Assembly (NCBI GenBank): GCA_002104935.1
Contig: MCGT01000020.1
Span: 1 to 64,000 of the forward strand
Origin: Hesseltinella vesiculosa
Lineage: Eukaryota > Mucoromycota > Mucoromycetes > Mucorales > Cunninghamellaceae
Direction: 5' to 3'
Length of the DNA: 64,000 nt
Each line of letters begins with the position of its first letter. The first letter of the stretch is position 1. The notes beneath the pieces were generated by a model. The model had not been told where the DNA came from. It did no database searches and saw only the letters and a program-made list of their open reading frames with translations. The translations under genes and the position numbers were made by a program. Of the stretch, positions 14,708 through 23,555 are shown one piece after another.

Positions 14708-15411
14708 GGCCTGGGGGGTCCCCTGGTGAAAATGGCCGATTTTTCATTTTTTTAAGCTGGAGAATCGGAGGGGTCAAAATGAAGCTGAGCGAAAGTTGGC
14801 TGGGCGACCTTCGCCAATCGGCCTCATAGTTTCAACAACGCCACCATTCATGTATTTTCGCTCTAGTGCAACATTTCACATCGATCCACTCACTCAAAAG
14901 TGCTGTGCAGCGTTTACTTTTTTTTTTCAAAATGGAGAAAAATTTGGATCGCCATATTCAGTCTCCGCACACTGTCTTTTGGCAAATCTAAATCAATTCG
15001 AAGGTCAACCCTTCTCTATAACAATCCAAAAATCCAATGTTTCAATTTGATGAAGAAATACTGTCGACACTTTGATTATTCCGCACTTGATGGCATTGGC
15101 TGTCACTGTTTATCGATTGTCGTGCACCAGCCAGGAGTCGAATGGCAATGTGCGGAGACTGAATATGGCGATCCAAATTTTTCTCCATTTTGAAAAAAAA
15201 AAGTAAACGCTGCACAGCACTTTTGAGTGAGTGGATCGATGTGAAATGTTGCACTAGAGCGAAAATACATGAATGGTGGCGTTGTTGAAACTATGAGGCC
15301 GATTGGCGAAGGTCGCCCAGCCAACTTTCGCTCAGCTTCATTTTGACCCCTCCGATTCTCCAGCTTAAAAAAATGAAAAATCGGCCATTTTCGCCAGGGG
15401 ACCCCTAGGCC
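14708..15411. repeat. Foldback repeat FB1 (inverted R arms around a unique loop)
   Basis: About 265-bp arms are near-perfect inverted copies of one another. The left arm begins GGCCTGGGGGGTCCCCTGG and the right arm ends CCAGGGGACCCCTAGGCC. Innermost arm sequence is ATTCAGTCTCCGCACA / TGTGCGGAGACTGAAT. The ~180-bp loop (about 14973-15152) has no coding signal I can defend. Each arm is an R repeat. The RNA or single strand would fold into a long hairpin. It resembles a foldback or MITE-like element; no target-site duplication could be assigned. Confidence 0.8.
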
Positions 15412-15974
15412 AACAAAATTACTCTGACCAAAATCCAACAGTTCCTTTTTTTTTTTTTTTTTAGCTGCTTTGGCTCCTTTATGTAGGATTTGACCGATGA
15501 CGAGCAAGACCCTAATGGTATCCGAATAAAAAAGACCGGACGTGCAAAAGTAAGCGAAGCATTGCTGTTCTGTGCAACTCAAACAATTGGTCGGATGGTC
15601 TTTTTTTTTCAACTTCGTGTAACTTCTCTGTTACACCACCTATTGATATGAAATAAATTACATTATAATGCTGATAAATAGAGATTTCTAATGATAAGTA
15701 TTGCGGTTTTATCAGATAAAGAGAGGGTGAGTAATGAAGCTGTTTGTAAAAAAATTATTAAAAATCCATGATTATTTTCTCTACTTCTCCCTCAATCAAC
15801 CGCGATAAAAATATACACCACTTTGAATGTCGTATTTATCAAGATGATTTGTTTTATTATTTTATGGACTACCGGACATGCCTGGACATTGGAAGCTACC
15901 TGAGCTATTGTGGGCTCACACCCTTCAGTATCTTCCTTTCAGCATAGCCGCACATTGTCGCCTGGCTCCAGCCC

Positions 15975-16315
15975 GATGGAACTATGTGATCCAACGGTCG
16001 TTCATTTGGTTCCTTGAATGTGCACCGATCTACAACTGACCTCCTATGCAGCGCTCTGCCTTCACACTCCTTGATCAACTCCTATGTCATGTGTGGCAAC
16101 TGCTTGGAGTATCCCAAATTCACTGCTTTCAAGCACGGACCTTAGGCCGTTCTCACCGCCTTCATTGGCCCCTTCCTTCACGATCGCTACACAGACAACG
16201 ACGACGAAGGAATCCTCGTTGTAAAATTTGTTAGTCAACGCAGCAAAAAATTCAATCAGAAGCATTCCTACGTTTATTTTACTTCGAAAATTCGAATAAA
16301 ACTGAGGAAAAAATA
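15975..16315 (+). pseudogene. Fanzor-B open frame A (decayed)
   Basis: Broken copy of the frame that is readable at 20088-20477. Shared pieces include LLDQLLCH/ALPSHSLINSY-equivalent DNA, the CGNCLEYPKFTAFKHGP region (interrupted here by a TAG) and IGPF-HD-YTD. It ends in a sequence around CTTCGAAAATTCGAATAAAA. Function unknown; it may be the N-terminal domain of the Fanzor protein or a separate accessory gene. Confidence 0.55.
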
Positions 16316-16382
16316 AAAAAATATCGTCCAATTCTAGCTCCTCTTTTATTCTATCATTAAATTTACCAGTTACGCTTTTAAA

Positions 16383-16980
16383 ATGCATGTCGCAACCAAA
16401 CATTCAGTTACCATTGTACGCAACTCTGTGACACCTTGCTTCATTCACAATGTTGAGGCTCGCAAAATTCTTGACGACAAGTACGGTATCAACACGACTG
16501 GACTGAAGTTGTATGGGAAGACAGCCGCCGCTCAATATTTGACACCCAATGGCAAGACGATTTACGATGTGATCTAGAACGATGTTCCCGACATCGCTTT
16601 ACAGATTGCACGTACATCATTGAAGTATGTGGATCCTCTTGGTTCTCATACCAGCGTCGACATCTCAGGAACTGACTAGCAACTTCTTACACGCAACAAG
16701 TTTGTACTTTTGACAATGATGACGATGCCTTGCTCAACGATGCTATTGTGGAGCCGTCTAGAGATGAAGAAGTGGATCTTACCGAACCTGTTGAAGGAAC
16801 CTGGACACCACTTGGTGTGTCTGTCGGCAGACGTGTGAGTACTTTCTGCGGATATACTTCCCGACAAGCTAAGTTCAACTTGTCCAACACTTTCCTCACC
16901 TGACTGTGCGACGATTTTTTGCGCTTCCTTCCAATACACCGTTCTTTACGCACACTGCTTCTCCAACCCTCTAGACCCCA
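16383..16980 (+). pseudogene. Fanzor-B open frame B (decayed)
   Basis: Starts MHVATKHSVTIVRNSVTPCF and runs to LTPNGKTIYDVI before a TAG. Reading continues in DNA that is still conserved among the copies (ALQIARTSLKYV, then in a shifted frame an acidic segment with EPVEGTWTPLGVS). The three copies share the same TAG or nearly so, except copy 2 which has TGG (Trp) at this point. I do not recognise the fold. Confidence 0.55.
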
Positions 16981-17125
16981 TCATCCTATGAAAGTCTTAC
17001 CAACGAGATCAAGCAGGCTCAAAAAGGATGGGCAACCATCCCTTTGACATGGGACACCCGTATCCAGTGGATAGGCGTTTTTGACATTATGTCAAAGATC
17101 ATTGTAAAAAAAAAAAAGAAAAAAG

Positions 17126-18215
17126 ATGCCCGTGGCTGACAAAAATATTTACATCAACATTTCGTATAGGCTAAGACCTGCGGCGGAAAGAAGACCAAAA
17201 AAAGCACCTGTCAAAGCACAACCTCCACCCTCTACGATTACCAAGAGCTCACGTTTGGAAGACAACCCCTGCAACAGGGTCCCAGCCCTGGTGAGCTGGC
17301 ATCAGCAGTCATGACTGGCGCGGATTATGGCGTTGTGACGTCTGCAACAACCATGGCCTTCACATTGCCTGACCTGGAGCATATTATGGCCGGTGACTAC
17401 GTCAAACTGCCCAAGCCATCCAAGATGACAGCCAAGGACATCCAATGGCAATCAGGACAGCTGCAGTTTACCAAGAAATTGTCCAAGTCAATGAAGGTAA
17501 GGCCTCATTCTTTTTTTTATCGTTTGTGTGTTTGTTTCAGGCAAAGGGGGATACTGACTTTACACTGTTTGATTTAGGCTCATCCCAATGTGGTTGCCGC
17601 AGAAAAACTCATGAGCAAAGAACCAGTGTCAACCACATCGACGCCATCAGCGGTACTCGAGCGCTACACCCGCATCCGTGACACCACCACAGAGATCCAG
17701 TCATTTTACAGCACCAAATGGATCTGGTGCCGACGACGGTTCCTTGCTTGGAGGGCTAAGTCAATCAAGAAAGCCATCGTGGCGAAAGAACGACAGAACT
17801 TCACCAACAATAACAAGGTACCACTCATCCGGTTCATTGGCAACGCGGGATTGGATTGGGAATTGGCACGCGCATCAAAGGGCACGCCCGAGCTGGCGGT
17901 CTGTGGCATCGACGAGCCTGCCGGCAGGATGGGACTACAATGTTAGTAAACGAACACCAGACCTCGCAGACCTGTCCTTTTTGCAGATACAGGATTGTTC
18001 ATCCAAGGAAGGCAGCTAGCCGCACCAACAATGGGACCTCAATGTATCTAAACAAGTCGTGCCCACCCGTGAAACTCGGCGCAAACACCTTTGGTCGGGA
18101 TGCCTTGGCAGCGACATGTTTTGCCGCTCGTGGTGCTGGGCAGTTCCTCGACTATGAAGTCCCTCCCTCAAGATTTGAATCTTTCTTTTGTCTATACTAC
18201 ACCCCATTCCCTTGA
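17126..18215 (+). pseudogene. Fanzor (eukaryotic TnpB-like) nuclease, C-terminal half, frameshifted
   Basis: Fanzors are eukaryotic relatives of TnpB that use a guide RNA to cut DNA through a RuvC domain. Visible here: a basic lead-in KKAPVKAQPPPSTITKSSRL; MTGADYGVVTSATTMAFTL, fitting RuvC-I G-x-D-x-G; a helical region with STKWIWCRRRFLAWRAKSIK; then IRFIGNAG. A frame change leads to TRIKGHARAGG, and LVNEHQTSQTCPFCRYRIVH is the classic 'V-E-TS-TC--C' entry to the OrfB/TnpB zinc ribbon. It ends at SCPPVKLGANTFGRDALAAT, carrying the RuvC-III-type RD-x-x-A motif. An intron is likely at about 17497-17577. One expected zinc ligand near 18045 reads Tyr (TAT) where relatives usually have Cys. Frameshifts near 17845-17940 make it inactive as read. 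Confidence 0.78.
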
Positions 18216-18220
18216 GGTAT

Positions 18221-18770
18221 GAGGGTTGTTAGGGTGACAACAGTCTCGTAAGCATCAGTAAAATTAGAAATCACCTGCCATTTTATGATGCTGACCGTTT
18301 TTTTTATTTTTTTTATTTTTTTATTTTTTACGACATTTATTTCTGGTTAAGTGTATAGCATATATAAGACTGAACTAAAAATCTCCAACAGTTATTGGTA
18401 GACGAGATTATGCTCGGATTGGGGTGCATAAGAGGCTGCCTTTCATAGGGGAAGCTATTCGTGTAGCCACCTAAGATTCCCTGGATGAAATCATAACCAG
18501 CAGTTCTTTATTTTTTTCATCATCAGCATGATCGCCACCTTTCCTCTTACACCAGCCGAAGACAACCCATATTACCTGCCTTACCTAGGAGTACAATCGT
18601 TGATCAATAATAGCCATGTTTCTTCTCTTCACCAACTTAATGGACTGAACCATCTGGAGCCAGCTCTGGGGACTTCTATTGTGTGCCCCCTATATAGAAC
18701 ATTCGCCATTGCTCTTACCGCTTCTGCTGCTGTACTTCGCGCGCCTCGGTCTCTCCCACCTTCACGCATT
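18221..18770. other. 3' flank of Fanzor-B copy 1 and lead-in to a D1 unit
   Basis: No intact gene. It holds a T-rich simple stretch (about 18300-18340). From about 18690 it has the 5' flank that D1 units share, including GAACATTCGCC and TTCACGCATTGTAAATTCTG. That flank can be read as a decayed THCKFCGKNF zinc-finger-like segment, but it runs into stops. Confidence 0.45.
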
Positions 18771-18901
18771 GTAAATTCTGTGGGAAAAATTTCCATGCTC
18801 GTATTAAGCTTAATATTTAAAAATTGATTAAAGGCTGGCGGCGCCAAAGAAGAGTTTATTTTTCCTTCTCTTTCCTACCTTACACTTTTTTTTTTTTTAC
18901 G

Positions 18902-19243
18902 ATGGCACGCCCCGTTTACCAAGGACTACTTGATATCTTTATGGAATCAAATCGGAGACATGAAGAGTGTCTTTCCAATATCGCTGCTGCTTCTACCTCT
19001 GTCTCTGCCCATGCTGCTGCAGTTCCCGCTTTCCCGGATGCTGCTCCTGCTGCTGTTCCCGTTTTCCCGGATGCTGCTCCTGCTCCTGCTCCTGCGTCTT
19101 CCTCCTCTGCAGCTTCTTCTTCCACTGCTGCACCTTCGTCCTCGCCACCTGCCCCTGCCCCTGGCCCATCAAAAAAACGAAAGCGAACTAAGAGCAATAA
19201 GCGACGACGACGCCAACGCCAACGGCAACAAGCCCATGAATAA
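18902..19243 (+). CDS. D1 repeat-family small protein (copy D1a)
   Basis: Intact 113-residue frame with no known family that I can name. The N-terminus MARPVYQGLLDIFMESNRRH forms a probable amphipathic helix. It continues as HEECLSN and an Ala/Pro/Ser-rich linker with two near repeats around FPDAAPA, and ends in a basic tail KKRKRTKSNKRRRRQRQRQQ that looks like a nuclear or nucleic-acid binding signal. At least six related frames occur in this window (38780, 39304, 40170, 42264, 58175 and the fused one at 19846). The upstream block CTGGCGGCGCCAAAGAAGAG followed by a T run is shared with them. Whether it is expressed is unknown. It could be a gag-like piece of a mobile element or a domesticated repeat gene. 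Confidence 0.55.
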   Translation: MARPVYQGLLDIFMESNRRHEECLSNIAAASTSVSAHAAAVPAFPDAAPAAVPVFPDAAPAPAPASSSSAASSSTAAPSSSPPAPAPGPSKKRKRTKSNKRRRRQRQRQQAHE

Positions 19244-19325
19244 AAAAAAAAAAAAAAAAAGCGTCCTGCCTCTCTGCCCCCCTTCAAAAAAAAAAATAAA
19301 ACAAGTCTCTCTCTCTCCCCCATTA

Positions 19326-19545
19326 AAATATAGCCGAAATAAAAGTAGCCATCTCTAATATACGAAGATGTAATTTTCACCGACCAAGGTCGCCGATAAC
19401 CAAACTGCATTGCCTGTGCGTTTTTCAAATGGTCAAACATCTGACTTGGCTATTGCGTTTGATATCTCCTTCCCTCTTCAGGTTTTTTTTTTCATACGCC
19501 ACCAAAAAATAAAAATAAAATGCAAACGCCGCTACTTATCTCACC
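19326..19545 (+). repeat. Conserved 3' module of D1 units
   Basis: The stretch from ATATAGCCGAAATAAAAGTA through CTGCATTGCCTGTGCGTTTT to AATGCAAACGCCGCTAC is nearly identical at 58535-58742 and, inverted and more diverged, at 38510-38715. A frame reading ALPVRFSNGQTSDLAIAFDI is shared by two copies and partly by the third, so it may be a remnant of coding sequence. Confidence 0.6.
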
Positions 19546-19845
19546 CCTTCATAATTTTCTTGCGTCTTCTGCTTTTTTTTTTTTTTACTTGGCACTTAAA
19601 CTGAACGAAATCGGTTGACGTGTCCCATTTATTTGCCTTGTTTAAAAATACTCATAACCTTTTCTTGAATAGAGCTGTCATAATTTATGTTTTGCTGTCA
19701 TAAACACAGCACGAGCAGAAATAAAATGAAAAACTGGCGATCGCTGTCCGTTTATTAAGCACAATATAAAAACTTGGCGATGTCATATACAGGGTGTTTT
19801 TTTCTTCCCTTTTTTCTTTACTTCCCTACTTTTGAAGCTACCAAC

Positions 19846-20477
19846 ATGCCTGAAGAAAGACCACCATATGCAATTTTTTTAGAAATATTTTTGGAATCAA
19901 ATCGTCGCCATGAAGAGCGACAAGCCCAACAAGATCAGCTCTGGCTTCTCCCGCTGGTCCTGTTGGTGGTTCTATTGGTGTTGCTGCTGGTGCTGGTGGC
20001 CCTTCTTCTGGTGCAGCTGGTGTTCTTCTCCATCCTTGCCGTCAAGTCTTCTACCCTTCGGCGGCGCCCACCGCCCCTGCTTCCGCTGTGCCTGATGGAA
20101 CTATGTCATTCAACGGTCGTTCATTTGGTTCCTTGAACGTGTACCGATCTAAAGCTGACCTCCTATGCAGCGCTCTGCCTTCCCACTCCTTGATCAACTC
20201 CTATGTCATGTGTGGCAACTGCTTGGAGTATCCCAAATTCACTGCTTTCAAGCACGGACCTCAGGCCGTTCTCACCGCCTTCATTGGCCCCTTCTTTCAC
20301 GATCATTACACAGACATCGACGATGAAGGAATCCTCGTTGTGAAATTTGTTAGTAAACGCAGCAAAAAATTCAATCAGAAGCATTCCTACGTTTATTTTA
20401 CTTTGAAAATTCGAATAAAACTGAGGGGAAAAAAAAAAAAGCATCCAATTCTAGCTCCTCTTTTATTCTACCTTTAA
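19846..20477 (+). pseudogene. D2 minigene frameshifted into Fanzor-B open frame A
   Basis: ATG 19846 opens MPEERPPYAIFLEIFLESNR, then RHEERQAQQ, the D2 N-terminus. A shift of frame is needed after QAQQ to read the expected Ala/Gly/Pro/Ser linker (SALASPAGPVGGSIGVAAG). That same shifted frame continues without a stop into VPDGTMSFNGRSFGSLNVYR, the first conserved segment of Fanzor-B frame A. It then passes through CGNCLEYPKFTAFKHGPQAV and FVSKRSKKFNQKHSYVYFTL. So only one indel separates D2 and frame A from being a single long reading frame. This is the best-preserved version of frame A in the window; its role is unknown. Confidence 0.55.
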
Positions 20478-21047
20478 ATTTACCAGTTACGCTTTTAAAA
20501 TGCATGTCGCAAGCAATCATTCAGTTACCATTGTTCGCAATTCTGTGACGCCTTGCTTCATTCACAATGTTGAGGCTCGCAAAATTCTTGACGACAAGTA
20601 CGGTATCAACACGACTGGACTAACGTTGTATGGGAAGACAGCCGCTCAACATTTGACGCCCAATGGCAAGACGATTTATGATGTGATCTAGAACGATGTT
20701 CCCGGCATCACTTTACAGATTGCACGTACATCATTGAAGTAAGTGGGTCCTCTTGGTTCTCATACCAGCGTCGACACCTCAGGAACTGACTAGGCAACTT
20801 CTTACAAGCAACAAGTTTGTACTTTTGGCAGTGATGACGATGCCTTGCTTGACGATGCTATTGTGGAGCCGTCTAATGATGAAGAAGTGGATCTTACCGA
20901 ACCTGTTGAAGGAACCTGGACACCACTTGGTGTGTCTGCCAGCAGACGTGCGACTACTTTCTGCGGTCTTACTTCCCGACAAGCCAAGTTCAACTTGTCC
21001 AGCGCTTTCCTCGCCTGACCGTGCGACGATTTTTTGCGCTTCCTTCC
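20088..21047 (+). mobile_element. Fanzor-B element, copy 3 (5' half only)
   Basis: Matches 15975-16950 (copy 1) and 54835-55740 (copy 2) over frames A and B. It has MHVASNHSVTIVRNSVTPCF at 20500, the same TAG after IYDVI, and an open acidic segment with SDDDALLDDAIVEPSNDEEV. The match stops at CTTCCTTCCAATA (about 21047), where unrelated sequence begins. No nuclease motifs are retained. Confidence 0.65.
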
Positions 21048-22180
21048 AATATAATATTTTGAGTAGACTCTGTTGGCAAGCTTCAATTCTCATGAAGTAT
21101 CTGCAAAATCCAGCTGGGTGGACGTCGACACCTGGGAATACATCAAATGGGTTGTGCTGAAGCTTGTCATGTGCGCTGTCGACCATTCAGAGAAAAAGGT
21201 GCACTGGAAGCAAAGGAGCAGCCACTTCTCGATCAATTTTGACTTCAGCAAGTGCATGTCGAAGGCCAGGTACGACAAGGTTGTTGCCATGATGTCTTGG
21301 AAATGCCCAGTGGTGAAAGGTGAATGAAAAAAGGTGGGGCATAGATCGATTTACAAATACCCACTCTTGCATGACCTTGGAAAAAATAATTAAGAAACTT
21401 GCCGATCGACTGTATCAGATTCGTGGCCTTCAATGACCATATGCCGTGGGTTATTGGCAAGCGTATACCGAACATTTACAAGGTCAGAAGAAGGCCTCAT
21501 CCAATTGATTAAGAATTCAAGGTACTTGCTGATGGGCACACTTTTTGCATTCTTGGATGGGCACAGCCAGCGACCATATTGAGTACGACAATGGGATGCG
21601 CCACCTGTTGACAACAGTCAAAATATGAAATGAACCTTGGCGAGGTACTGGCTGCACTGTTAATGTTGATTCTTGGTTTAGATCACCAGCAATGGCCATG
21701 ATGCTCCTTGAAGATAGACTGTACTTCATCTGAAGGTTACCAAGAGATGGCACTAGTCTGGCGACGTTCCTGCGGACATCAATGACAAGTTCCAAGTGGG
21801 TATGGGTCCCCTTATACTTTGCAAAAAACCGTCGAAGGTAAGCAGACGCATATTACTACTTACAGGGACAAACGTCCCAAGGCTCTTGCCTGGACATTTA
21901 GCACTACATCAAACACTGGCTGCCGAGTGTTTTATGCTGATGGAACGCCCTGAAACATTCAAAGAATACGAAGCAAAAGTAAAAAAAAAAAAAAAAAAAG
22001 AGGGCGTAAAAAAATTGAACTGATGTTTTTTTAGCCGCCGTCGGCTGTTGCAAACAACTGCCGTGACAACATAACCTCGTTCCGTGATGTTCTGGCCACT
22101 AACTTTTACCTTTGTTCTGGGGATCTGCAAGACCGATGCCTTTAGCGCTTTCAAACTCTTCAGCAAGGAAGGTGCCAGCA
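21048..22180. other. Unassigned accessory DNA
   Basis: Open frames occur on both strands (for example 21073-21327 plus; 21390-21614 and 21517-21795 minus) but each is short, broken and without a family I recognise. Some look like fragments of a longer decayed minus-strand gene (segments around PISKYLEFLINWMRPSSDLV and LVPSLGNLQMKYSLSSRSIM). A poly-A run lies near 21985. Confidence 0.35.
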
Positions 22181-22319
22181 TGGTTGCCTAAAAGGGTACC
22201 ATATTCAGTCTCCGCATTGCGCTTTCGATGCAAAAGAGCTAAGGTCCTGAAGATCCAAAGTAAGATGTAAGGCTAAAGCACAGCGTTCTCAATGAAATCC
22301 TTCTCCAAGTCAAAAAAGT

Positions 22320-22600
22320 AAGTATTGGGCAGGACTTTTGAGTGATCGGATTGATATAATATTTTGTATGAGTGCGCAAAAGCGTGAACGATGACGATCC
22401 TTAAAAAATTGTGCCGATTGGTGAAGGTAGCCCAGTCAAATTTTGATCAACTTCGTTTTGGCACTTCCAATTCCCTAGTATTCAAATTCTGGTTTTGGGA
22501 CTTTCACTCGATTCCGCCTTTCTTTTCCTTCCTCTTGGTATTTTTCTTTCTTCTTTTTCTACGTCTTCTACTGCTTTTTTTTACTTGATTAAGACTTGTA
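22320..22600 (+). repeat. R repeat copy with downstream D2-type flank
   Basis: GGACTTTTGAGTGATCGGAT through GATCCTTAAAAAATTGTGCC and AAATTTTGATCAACTTCGTT matches the R repeat. Beyond it, a pyrimidine-rich tract with CGTCTTCTACTGC and TTACTTGA matches the DNA upstream of D2 in the 41.9 kb palindrome arm, so R and the D2 promoter region travel together. Confidence 0.6.
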
Positions 22601-23034
22601 TGTATGGCATCGGAGTTCGACATTTTGATGAGTGTACTTCACTAGCTTCAGCCTCTCCCACCTTCGCTCTGGTTTTTCCTTCCCTCAATCGTTGCTATGA
22701 AGAGCGAACCAAATAATGGAGATAAATTTATGTACCCAGCTAGCTTTTACTCAGTTTAGTTTCGACATTCAAAACCAACAGCTTGTAGGAGCTGTGCCGA
22801 TCGCACACCTCTCATGGAGGGAACACATGATCGAGTGATCCTCATGACTAGCTGTAAGGACGCCAGGGGTGGACATTCTAGGCCTAGGAAATATATCCAT
22901 TGCCGGTGATGACCGTGTTTCTATTCCTGCGTTCAGCGTTACATTGATGGACAGCACTGGTGCAAGCTCGCCCAATGGACCCCGCCCTCGCCCCCACGTT
23001 TACACAACCTCAGCAATAACTACATCCTCCCCGC

Positions 23035-23205
23035 TCCGATGCTGGCTGAAGAACAAACGTGACCTTTTTTAATGGTTGACACAGTCGAAGTGATCCTCTT
23101 TTTAAGATATGGGAGAGCAGACGTGATTCTTTTTTAATAACATGAGAGCAAACGTGATCGTTCTTTCATGCCGGAGAGAAAACGCGATCCATTTTTGCTA
23201 GAGTG
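23035..23205 (-). repeat. Inverted relic of the 44 kb minisatellite
   Basis: Four to five degenerate units such as AGAACAAACGTGACCTTTTT and GAGAGCAAACGTGATCG are the reverse complement of the GGATCACGTTTGTTCTCC unit arrayed at 44160-45195. Units are diverged and spacing varies. Confidence 0.6.
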
Positions 23206-23555
23206 TGCGCTGTCGCACGCCAAACTTGACCAATGCGCCTTTGCCACCTGAAGTTTTTGCTCCTGGTGGTTTTTGAGCGAGCCAATATAGCGATGGCATC
23301 ATTTATTGCTCAACGTAGTACTCTTCCCACCTTCCGTGCCAACTTCTTGCCTTACGAGTATTCAAATCAAGAAAAATAGAATATTATACACGTTCTTTTT
23401 TTTTTTTTTCCAGTCAACCAAATCCTGCCCCACAACAAAAAAAAAAAGAATAAAAAAACAAGCTCCGCAGAGCTCAGGCATTCTTTCTCGGAAAAAGTGT
23501 ATTCCACAGCACGGTTACATCCTTTTCGATCTTTTAAAAAAATAAACCTCATCCA

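Larger units (their letters stand above)
15412..18220 (+). mobile_element. Fanzor-B element, copy 1 (internally deleted)
   Basis: A repeated element also present at 54264-58054 (copy 2) and partly at 20088-21047 (copy 3). Copy 1 has the 5' region, open frames A and B, then at about 17040 jumps past sequence that copy 2 retains (about 55830-57790) to the segment encoding the nuclease C-terminal half. It alone keeps the zinc-ribbon end. It is preceded directly by foldback FB1, and copy 2 is preceded by the equivalent foldback in the same relative place, so the foldback plus element was duplicated as one block. Many stops and frameshifts show that it is inactive. Confidence 0.7.

Noticed and set aside
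18528..18827. 99-residue plus frame before D1a
   Set aside because: Crosses the shared D1 5' flank; other copies of that flank do not keep the frame.
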